Assembly: GCF_000009765.2 (NCBI RefSeq)
Contig: NC_003155.5
Coordinates: forward strand, 5,456,001-5,520,000
DNA length: 64,000 nt
Direction: 5' to 3'
From: Streptomyces avermitilis MA-4680 = NBRC 14893
Lineage (GTDB): Bacteria > Actinomycetota > Actinomycetes > Streptomycetales > Streptomycetaceae
Part shown: piece by piece, positions 57,634 to 64,000 of the stretch
How positions within the stretch are numbered: the stretch's first letter is position 1
Layout: the number at the start of each line of letters is the position of its first letter
The notes under the pieces: model-generated
Told to the model about the DNA's origin: nothing
Seen by the model: only the letters and a program-made list of their open reading frames with translations
Databases searched by the model: none
Program-made: the position numbers and the translations under genes

Positions 57634-60246
57634 GTGGACGCCGAGCTGACCAACAGGAGCCGGGACGCCATCAACGCGGCCACCAACAGGGCCGTGTCCG
57701 AGGGGCACCCGGATCTCACCCCCGCGCATTTGCTGCTGGCGCTGCTGGGGGGCAAGGACAACGAGAACATCACGGACCTGCTGGCCGCGGTCGACGCGGA
57801 CCAGGCCGCCGTGCGCGCCGGCACCGAGCGTGTCCTGGCCAAACTGCCGAGCGTGACCGGTTCCACCGTCGCGCCCCCGCAGCCCAACCGCGAGCTGCTC
57901 GCGGTCGTCGCCGACGCGTCGCAGAGGGCACAGGACCTCGGCGACGACTTCCTGTCGACCGAGCATCTGCTCATCGGGATCGCCGCGAACGGCGGCGCGG
58001 CCGGCGACGTACTCTCCCAGCAGGGCGCCAGTGCGAAAAAGCTGCTGGAGGCGTTCCAGAAGACCAGGGGAGGGCGCCGGGTGACGACCCCGGATCCCGA
58101 GGGCCAGTACAAGGCGCTCGAAAAGTTCGGTACCGACTTCACCGCCGCCGCGCGGGACGGCAAGCTCGACCCCGTCATCGGGCGGGACCAGGAGATCCGG
58201 CGGGTCGTGCAGGTGCTCAGCCGCCGCACCAAGAACAATCCCGTCCTCATCGGTGAGCCCGGCGTCGGCAAGACCGCCGTCGTCGAGGGACTCGCCCAGC
58301 GGATCGTGAAGGGCGACGTCCCGGAGTCCCTCAAGAACAAGCGGCTGGTCGCGCTCGACCTCGGCGCCATGGTGGCCGGGGCGAAGTACCGCGGTGAGTT
58401 CGAGGAGCGGCTGAAGACCGTGCTCGCCGAGATCAAGGACTCCGACGGGCAGATCATCACCTTCATCGACGAGCTGCACACCGTCGTGGGGGCCGGCGCC
58501 GGCGGTGACTCCGCGATGGACGCCGGCAACATGCTCAAGCCCATGCTCGCCCGCGGCGAGCTGCGCATGGTCGGCGCCACGACGCTCGACGAGTACCGCG
58601 AGCGGATCGAGAAGGACCCGGCGCTGGAGCGGCGCTTCCAGCAGGTGCTCGTCGCCGAGCCCTCCGTCGAGGACACCATCGCGATCCTGCGCGGGCTCAA
58701 GGGGCGCTACGAGGCCCACCACAAGGTGCAGATCGCGGACAGCGCCCTGGTGGCCGCCGCGGCGCTCTCCGACCGGTACATCACCTCCCGCTTCCTGCCC
58801 GACAAGGCCATCGACCTCGTCGACGAGGCGGCCTCCCGCCTCCGCATGGAGATCGACTCGTCCCCGGTCGAGATCGACGAACTCCAGCGTCAGGTCGACC
58901 GGCTCAAGATGGAGGAGCTGGCGATCGGCAAGGAGACCGACGCCGCCAGCAGGGAGCGTCTGGAGAAGCTGCGCCGCGACCTCGCCGACAAGGAGGAGGA
59001 GCTGCGCGGACTCACCGCCCGCTGGGAGAAGGAGAAGCAGTCCCTCAACCGCGTCGGTGAGCTGAAGGAGAAGCTCGACGAACTGCGCGGCCAGGCCGAA
59101 CGCGCCCAGCGCGACGGCGACTTCGACACCGCGTCCAAGCTGCTGTACGGCGAGATCCCGGCCCTGGAAAGGGACTTGGAGGAGGCCTCCGAGGCGGAGG
59201 AGGAAGCCGCCCGGGACACCATGGTGAAGGAGGAGGTCGGCCCCGACGACATCGCGGACGTGGTCGGCTCCTGGACGGGCATCCCGGCCGGCCGGCTCCT
59301 CGAGGGCGAGACGCAGAAACTCCTGCGCATGGAGGAGGAGCTGGGGCACCGGCTCATCGGGCAGTCGGAGGCCGTGCAGGCGGTGTCCGACGCCGTACGG
59401 CGCACACGAGCCGGAATCGCCGACCCGGACCGCCCGACCGGTTCCTTCCTCTTCCTCGGCCCGACCGGTGTCGGCAAGACCGAACTCGCCAAGGCCCTCG
59501 CCGACTTCCTCTTCGACGACGAGCGGGCCATGGTCCGCATCGACATGAGCGAGTACGGCGAGAAGCACACCGTCGCCCGGCTGGTGGGCGCCCCGCCCGG
59601 CTATGTCGGGTACGAGGAGGGCGGCCAGCTCACCGAGGCCGTGCGCCGGCGTCCGTACAGCGTCGTACTCCTCGACGAGGTCGAGAAGGCGCACCCGGAG
59701 GTCTTCGACATCCTGCTCCAGGTGCTGGACGACGGACGACTGACGGACGGCCAGGGGCGGACGGTCGACTTCCGCAACACCATCCTGATCCTCACCTCGA
59801 ACCTGGGCAGCCAGTTCCTGAGCGGGCACGGCCCGGCCGAGCCGCAGACCTCGGAAGAGGAGAAGAAGCGGCAGGTCCTGGAGGTCGTACGGGCCTCCTT
59901 CAAGCCGGAGTTCCTCAACCGGCTCGACGACCTGGTCGTCTTCTCGGCGCTGAACCGTCAGGAGCTGGAGCGCATTGCCAAGCTCCAGATCGACCGGCTG
60001 GCCCAGCGGCTCGCCCAGCGTCGGCTCCGCCTGGAGGTCACCGACGCGGCGCTGGCCTGGCTCGCGGAGGAGGGCAACGACCCGGCGTACGGCGCCCGCC
60101 CGCTGCGCCGCCTCGTCCAGACCGCCATCGGCGACCGCCTCGCGAAGGAGATCCTGGCGGGCGAGGTCAAGGACGGCGACACGGTACGGGTGGACGCCTT
60201 CGGTGAGGGCCTGATCGTGGGCCCGGCGACCGGCAAGACGCTGTAA
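57634..60246 (+). CDS. clpB: ATP-dependent disaggregase ClpB
   Basis: 870 aa from the GTG at 57634 (MDAELTNRSRDAINAATNRAV), with AGGAGGAGA 7 bases upstream; the ATG at 57583 is nearer the operator and lacks a good site. Domains: Clp-N repeats (about 1-150, HLLLALLGGKDNEN, STEHLLIGIA); AAA1 with GEPGVGKTAVVEGLA and FIDELHT; the coiled-coil middle domain (about 400-520, rich in Glu/Lys/Arg); AAA2 with GPTGVGKTELAKAL and VLLDEVEKAHPEVFDILLQ; and a C-terminal D2-small domain. It works with DnaK-DnaJ-GrpE to dissolve aggregates. Confidence 0.98.
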   Translation: MDAELTNRSRDAINAATNRAVSEGHPDLTPAHLLLALLGGKDNENITDLLAAVDADQAAVRAGTERVLAKLPSVTGSTVAPPQPNRELLAVVADASQRAQDLGDDFLSTEHLLIGIAANGGAAGDVLSQQGASAKKLLEAFQKTRGGRRVTTPDPEGQYKALEKFGTDFTAAARDGKLDPVIGRDQEIRRVVQVLSRRTKNNPVLIGEPGVGKTAVVEGLAQRIVKGDVPESLKNKRLVALDLGAMVAGAKYRGEFEERLKTVLAEIKDSDGQIITFIDELHTVVGAGAGGDSAMDAGNMLKPMLARGELRMVGATTLDEYRERIEKDPALERRFQQVLVAEPSVEDTIAILRGLKGRYEAHHKVQIADSALVAAAALSDRYITSRFLPDKAIDLVDEAASRLRMEIDSSPVEIDELQRQVDRLKMEELAIGKETDAASRERLEKLRRDLADKEEELRGLTARWEKEKQSLNRVGELKEKLDELRGQAERAQRDGDFDTASKLLYGEIPALERDLEEASEAEEEAARDTMVKEEVGPDDIADVVGSWTGIPAGRLLEGETQKLLRMEEELGHRLIGQSEAVQAVSDAVRRTRAGIADPDRPTGSFLFLGPTGVGKTELAKALADFLFDDERAMVRIDMSEYGEKHTVARLVGAPPGYVGYEEGGQLTEAVRRRPYSVVLLDEVEKAHPEVFDILLQVLDDGRLTDGQGRTVDFRNTILILTSNLGSQFLSGHGPAEPQTSEEEKKRQVLEVVRASFKPEFLNRLDDLVVFSALNRQELERIAKLQIDRLAQRLAQRRLRLEVTDAALAWLAEEGNDPAYGARPLRRLVQTAIGDRLAKEILAGEVKDGDTVRVDAFGEGLIVGPATGKTL

Positions 60247-60518
60247 CGCCCGGCACCTCGCGGTGACGCTCAGTACGTACGGGCGTCGGACGAGACGAGG
60301 GCGGTGCCCCCGCGGGCCCGCCCTCGCAGCGAAAACCGGACACAGCCACCACCGGCCCCACAGCACCGTGCGCACCCGCGCCGTCCCCCGTTCGCCACCC
60401 CGTCGGCGAAGATCAGCCAGATCCTGTCAGCCCACCGGCGGACAGGACCGGCCAGGGGTTGCCACTCCCCGCCCCGGATGGGGGAGGATGGCGTAATCCG
60501 TACGAAGGGAAAAACACG

Positions 60519-61046
60519 GTGAGCATCGACCCGTCCTCGATTCCGAACTTCGGGGGCCAGCCCGAGCCCGAGCCGCAAGGACCGGCGGGCCCCGTGGTCC
60601 CGGATCAGGACCTCGTGAAGCAGCTCCTCGACCAGATGGAGCTCAAGCACCTCGTCGACGAAGAGGGAGACCTCGTCGCGCCGTGGGAGCAGTTCCGTAC
60701 GTACTTCATGTTCCGCGGTGAGGACGACCAGGCCGTCTTCTCGGTGCGCACGTTCTACGACCGGCCGCACCAGATCGACCAGAAGGCCGCGCTGCTCGAG
60801 TCGATCGACGACTGGAACCGGCGCACCCTGTGGCCGAAGGTCTACAGCCACACCCACGACGACGGCACCGTCCGCCTGATCGGCGAGGCGCAGATGCTGA
60901 TCGGCACCGGCGTCAGCCTGGAGCACTTCGTGTCGTCGACCGTCAGCTGGGTCCGGGCCGCCATCGAGTTCGACAAGTGGCTCGTCGAGCAGCTCGGCCT
61001 GGAGCAGGACGTCAACGAGGCCGAGAAGCCCGAGGACGACGAGTAG
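60519..61046 (+). CDS. YbjN-domain protein
   Basis: 175 aa from the GTG at 60519 (MSIDPSSIPNFGGQPEPEPQ), GAAGGGA upstream. After an acidic, Pro-rich N-terminus, the YbjN fold (type III secretion chaperone-like) covers about 35-165: LVKQLLDQMELKHLVDEEGDLVAPWEQFRTYFMFRGEDDQAVFSVRTFYDR ... SIDDWNRRTLWPKVYSHTHDDGTVRLIGEAQMLIGTGVSLEHF. Its cellular role is unknown. It follows clpB by 270 bases, as in other streptomycetes (from memory). Confidence 0.85.
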   Translation: MSIDPSSIPNFGGQPEPEPQGPAGPVVPDQDLVKQLLDQMELKHLVDEEGDLVAPWEQFRTYFMFRGEDDQAVFSVRTFYDRPHQIDQKAALLESIDDWNRRTLWPKVYSHTHDDGTVRLIGEAQMLIGTGVSLEHFVSSTVSWVRAAIEFDKWLVEQLGLEQDVNEAEKPEDDE

Positions 61047-61067
61047 ACCCGAGAGATCTCGGAGGTT

Positions 61068-62279
61068 CTATAGAGGCGTGCGGGCGAACGCGACCAGATA
61101 CGCCCCGTAAGCGAACGAGAGCCCGGCCAGGGCGCCGACCACCAGGACGGCGTGCGACGGCCGGGCTCTCGCCGTCCGCACCAGGGCCCGCGCCAGCGGG
61201 ATGAGCAGCGGGAACGCGGGCAGCAGGAAGCGCGGCTTGCACTGGAAGAAGCCCGCCCCGCCGAGCGCGACCAGCAGCAGTACGCCGCTGTGGACGAGCA
61301 GCGGCAGCGGTGTGCGGTCGGCGATCAGCAGCGCGAACAGCAGCACCGCGACCGCGACCAGCAGCAGCGAGATGGGGAACACGAACCGGCCGCCGTGCAG
61401 CAGCAGGCGCTTGACGAAGAGCAGCGAGCCGTAGCCGAGGTCGAAGCGCGAGCCCCACAGGCGCTGCACGGTGAAATAGCCGCCGAGCAGATCGCCCTGG
61501 CGGTGCCCGGCCCACCCGACGTACCCGCACCAGCCGAGCGGCGCGAGCGCGGCGCCCGTCCACAGCCTGTGGGAAACTCCCCGTCCGCGCGACCGCCAGA
61601 TCTCGTACGCGGCCGTCACGAGGACCGCGGCAGCCACCGCGCAGCCGTTCGGCCGGGCCAGCCCCGCGCAGGCCGCGAGCACGCCCGCCCACACCCACCG
61701 GCCGGTCAGCACCGCGTACAGCGACCAGGCGGCGAAGGCGGTGAGTACCGGTTCCGTGTACGCCATCGACAGCACGACGGAGTGGGGTAGCAGGCCCCAC
61801 AGCAGCACGAGGGCGGTGGCGATCGCGCGGCCGTACAGCCGGTTGCCGATCAGGTAGATCCCGTAGGCGGCGACCGCGGCCGCGATCCACGAGACCAGCA
61901 GGCCCGCCGTCTCCAGGCTCAGCGGGGTGACCTCGGAGACGGACCGCAGGAGTCCCGGGTACAGCGGGAAGAAGGCCGTGTCGCTGCGGACGACGGCCGG
62001 CCGGACGTACTGCGGCCCGACGTAGCCGTGGGCGGCGATCCTCAGGTACCAGACGGAGTCCCAGGAGTGCCCCAGCAGCCGCAGGGGGCTCTTGCCGCTG
62101 GCCCAGGCGACGGCGGCGAGCACGAGAAACCCGCAGAGCCTGGCGGCGGCGAACAGCCCGAGAGCGGCGGCGGCCGTCGTGGGCAGACGGCGCGCGGCAC
62201 CGGTCCGGCGGGCACCGCCGCCCGGGGGACCCTCGGGGTCTTCGACGGACGGGGCCGGAATGGTGAAGGCGTGGGTCAC
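61068..62279 (-). CDS. PIG-V-like mannosyltransferase, integral membrane
   Basis: 403 aa with about ten hydrophobic helices. After a disordered N-terminus, the signature GHSWDSVWYLRIAAHGYVG (Asp about residue 75, in the first outer loop) and SDTAFFPLYPGLLR match polyprenyl-phosphate-mannose-dependent GT-C enzymes of the PIG-V family. Later motifs include AYTEPVLTAFAAWSLYAVL and ACAGLARPNG. It probably transfers a mannosyl or related residue on the outer face of the membrane. The acceptor is unknown. It is convergent with the ybjN-like gene, with only 21 bases between stops. Confidence 0.85.
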   Translation of the reverse strand: MTHAFTIPAPSVEDPEGPPGGGARRTGAARRLPTTAAAALGLFAAARLCGFLVLAAVAWASGKSPLRLLGHSWDSVWYLRIAAHGYVGPQYVRPAVVRSDTAFFPLYPGLLRSVSEVTPLSLETAGLLVSWIAAAVAAYGIYLIGNRLYGRAIATALVLLWGLLPHSVVLSMAYTEPVLTAFAAWSLYAVLTGRWVWAGVLAACAGLARPNGCAVAAAVLVTAAYEIWRSRGRGVSHRLWTGAALAPLGWCGYVGWAGHRQGDLLGGYFTVQRLWGSRFDLGYGSLLFVKRLLLHGGRFVFPISLLLVAVAVLLFALLIADRTPLPLLVHSGVLLLVALGGAGFFQCKPRFLLPAFPLLIPLARALVRTARARPSHAVLVVGALAGLSFAYGAYLVAFARTPL

Positions 62280-62465
62280 ACGGGAACTCTCTGTCCCCCC
62301 AGGGGCTTGTGCGAGCTGTGCGCGCCCGTGCGAGTACCGCTGCCCCCTGCTCGGCGCGCCGCCGACGGATCGGCCGGGCGGGCTGGTAAGGGTGCGGCTT
62401 CTCCGGCGGCCCGGCTCAGGCAGCGGAGCCGGCCCCGCAGCCGGAGCCGGCCTCGCGGCGGGGAG

Positions 62466-63653
62466 TCAGCCGCGCAGCGTGCCGAGGCGCTTCGCCGCCT
62501 CCTCCAGTACGTCCGTGCGCTTGCAGAACGCGAAGCGGACGAAGGGGGCGCCCGCCTCGCGGTGGTCGTAGAAGACCGCGTTCGGGATGGCGACCACGCC
62601 GGCCCGCTCGGGCAGCGCGCGGCAGAAGGCGAAACCGTCTCTCTCGCCGAGCGGCCGGATGTCGGTGGTGATGAAGTACGTGCCCGCCGGCCGGAAGACC
62701 TCGAACCCCGCCGCCGTGAGCCCGGCCGCGAGCAGGTCGCGCTTGGCCAGCATGTCCGCGCGGAACGCCTCGAAGTACGTGTCCGGCAGCGCGAGCGCCT
62801 CGGCGACGGCGTACTGGAACGGCCCGGAGGCGACATACGTCAGGAACTGCTTGGCCGAGCGGACGGCCGTGACCAGGCCCGGAGCCCCGGTCACCCAGCC
62901 GACCTTCCACCCCGTGAAGGAGAAGGTCTTGCCCGCGGAGCTGATCGAGACCGTCCGCTCCCGCATCCCCGGGAACGTGGCGAGCGGCAGGTGCTCGGCG
63001 TCGTCGAAGACCAGGTGCTCGTACACCTCGTCGGTGACGACCAGCAGATCGCGCTCGACGGCCAGCTCGGCGATCGCCGTCAGCTCCTCGCGCGTGAGCA
63101 CGGTTCCCGTCGGGTTGTGCGGAGTGTTGACGAGCAGCAGCCGGGTCCGGTCGGTGACGGCGTCGCGCAGCTCGTCGAGGTCGAGGCGGAAGCGGCCGTC
63201 CTCGGGGTGCGGGCGCAGGGTGACCGGCACGCGGGTGCCGCCGGCCATCGCGATGCAGGCGGCGTAGGAGTCGTAGTACGGCTCGAAGGCGATCACCTCG
63301 TCGCCCGGTTCGAGGAGCGCGAGCAAGGTGGCCGCGATCGCCTCCGTCGCGCCCGCGGTGACCAGGACCTCGGTGTCAGGGTCGTACGTCAGCCCGTAGC
63401 GGCGCTGCTGGTGCGCGGCGATCGCGGTCCGCAGCTCGGGGACGCCGGGCCCCGGCGGGTACTGGTTGCCGCGGCCGTCGCGCAGCGCCCGCACCGCCGC
63501 CTCGCGGATCTCCTCGGGCCCGTCGGTGTCGGGGAAGCCCTGGCCGAGGTTGATGGCCCCGGTGCTCATGGCCAGGGCCGACATCTCGGCGAAGATCGTC
63601 GTCCCGAACTCGGCGAGCCGGCGGTTGAGGAGAGGGCGTGCGCTGGAGGTCAT
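62466..63653 (-). CDS. PLP-dependent class I/II aminotransferase
   Basis: 395 aa from the ATG at 63653 (MTSSARPLLNRRLAEFGTTIFAEM); an ATG at 63662 (MAAM...) is also possible. Fold-type I motifs: INLGQGFPDTDGPEEIREAAV, NQYPPGPGVPELRTAIAAHQ, AGATEAIAATLLALLEPGDEVIAFEPYYDSY, NTPHNPTGTVLTREEL, TDEVYEHLVFD and the PLP-lysine segment SISSAGKTFSFTGWKVGW (about residue 240). It most resembles kynurenine/methionine-glutamine transaminases (KAT/YbdL type) and DapC-like enzymes. The amino donor cannot be fixed by sequence. A Gly/Ala-rich region and a GC-rich stretch precede it. Confidence 0.9.
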   Translation of the reverse strand: MTSSARPLLNRRLAEFGTTIFAEMSALAMSTGAINLGQGFPDTDGPEEIREAAVRALRDGRGNQYPPGPGVPELRTAIAAHQQRRYGLTYDPDTEVLVTAGATEAIAATLLALLEPGDEVIAFEPYYDSYAACIAMAGGTRVPVTLRPHPEDGRFRLDLDELRDAVTDRTRLLLVNTPHNPTGTVLTREELTAIAELAVERDLLVVTDEVYEHLVFDDAEHLPLATFPGMRERTVSISSAGKTFSFTGWKVGWVTGAPGLVTAVRSAKQFLTYVASGPFQYAVAEALALPDTYFEAFRADMLAKRDLLAAGLTAAGFEVFRPAGTYFITTDIRPLGERDGFAFCRALPERAGVVAIPNAVFYDHREAGAPFVRFAFCKRTDVLEEAAKRLGTLRG

Positions 63654-63739
63654 GGCCGCCATCCTGCGCCGAAGCTCTGGAGTTCCTCAACTCTGCTTTG
63701 CCACGTGAGACAGGCGGGCATGCCCCCGTCACGCAAGAA

Positions 63740-63810
63740 CATGCAGGACGAACAGCAGAACAAACAGCAGGACGAACAGCAGCACGAAACAGCAGCATGA
63801 ACAGCAAGGC
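63740..63810. repeat. Short ACAGCAG-rich direct repeats upstream of the right-edge gene
   Basis: GACGAACAGCAG (63748 and 63769) and variants AACAAACAGCAG and CACGAAACAGCAG recur with about 9-12 bp spacing. In one plus frame (from 63721) they encode a 26-residue Gln-rich peptide MPPSRKNMQDEQ... with no visible ribosome binding site. The minus strand holds no gene here. Divergent promoters of the aminotransferase and the next gene must lie in or near it. Confidence 0.5.
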
Positions 63811-63886
63811 GAGCAGGCAACGAGAACGCGCATGAGCGAGGCGCCCACGGGGGGTCGCTTCGGGGGAACGAAAGGAGGGTGACGCC

Positions 63887-64000
63887 ATGATCATCGGCAT
63901 CATCCTGGCGGTCGTCTGTGTCGTACTGGTGATGGTCTTCGTGGCCACCGACCGCGGCAACAAGAAGGCCGGGCTGCGGTCCGGCAGCCGGTCCGGGGGC
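63887..64000 (+). CDS. Small membrane protein, partial (right edge)
   Basis: 38 codons are visible from the ATG at 63887, with AAAGGAGGG 7 bases upstream. A single N-terminal helix (MIIGIILAVVCVVLVMVFVA) is followed by a basic tail (TDRGNKKAGLRSGSRSGG) that runs off the window. It could be a small single-pass protein or the start of a larger one. The family is unknown. Confidence 0.6.
   Translation, partial: MIIGIILAVVCVVLVMVFVATDRGNKKAGLRSGSRSGG

Noticed and set aside
63721..63801. 26-residue Gln-rich ORF near the right edge
   Set aside because: No ribosome binding site, simple-repeat composition; kept only as a repeat feature.

Overview
The window is high-GC actinobacterial DNA, almost certainly from a Streptomyces or close relative. 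Evidence: strong third-position GC bias, GTG/TTG starts, WhiB-type and WhiJ/DUF397-type regulators, and the dnaK-grpE-dnaJ-hspR operon with HspR (HAIR) operators plus a HAIR-controlled clpB. From memory, the order clpB, ybjN-like, GT, aminotransferase matches the Streptomyces heat-shock neighbourhood. No rRNA, tRNA or CRISPR array was found.

Layout. 1-3.3 kb: accessory DNA with a truncated IS5-family transposase at the left edge, a TlrB/RlmA-type 23S rRNA methyltransferase with a possible leader-peptide attenuator, and a large serine recombinase next to the core chromosome. 3.3-6.0 kb: a Yip1-like membrane protein and a HATPase / WhiJ-like HTH / DUF397 regulatory triad. 6.0-17.0 kb: seven successive minus-strand genes for exported FG-GAP (integrin-alpha-like beta-propeller) proteins, the last a lipoprotein. 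17.2-19.2 kb: a small lipoprotein and a bizarre exported protein rich in Tyr/His/Asn/Lys with a long acidic repeat tail. 19.4-28.9 kb: core genes (EtfD-like Fe-S membrane oxidoreductase, degenerate MraY/WecA-like protein, dnaK operon, sugar-binding lipoprotein).

29-53 kb: a chromosomal type IV secretion/conjugation-like locus in two divergent arms that meet at about 43.7-44.05 kb. The minus arm runs VirB8/TcpC-like (frameshifted), VirB2-like, VirB3/PrgI-like, VirB4 ATPase, two paired lipoproteins, VirB6-like, two WDAPDFPE paralogues, a putative effector, a membrane protein, a WhiB fused to a winged helix, and a small protein. The plus arm runs a tail-anchored protein, a third WDAPDFPE paralogue, a second putative effector, DUF4913, a membrane-anchored protein, a three-domain peptidoglycan hydrolase, a beta-propeller lipoprotein and a VirD4/TraG coupling ATPase. 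I see no relaxase. With two effector-like genes each beside WDAPDFPE proteins, I infer protein export rather than plasmid transfer, possibly toxin/immunity delivery between hyphae. A roughly 169 bp MITE lies in the minus arm and ends the VirB6 gene.

53-57 kb: a 13-cysteine mini-protein, two convergent LuxR-type paralogues, and a secreted peptide gene (with a duplicated DSSW motif) followed by a Rieske-like protein without Fe-S ligands; this looks like a peptide-signalling or RiPP-like cassette. 57-64 kb: a PPOX-class flavoprotein, clpB, a YbjN-like protein, a PIG-V-like mannosyltransferase, a PLP aminotransferase and the start of a small membrane protein at the right edge.

All function calls come from reading motifs by eye; no database search was possible.
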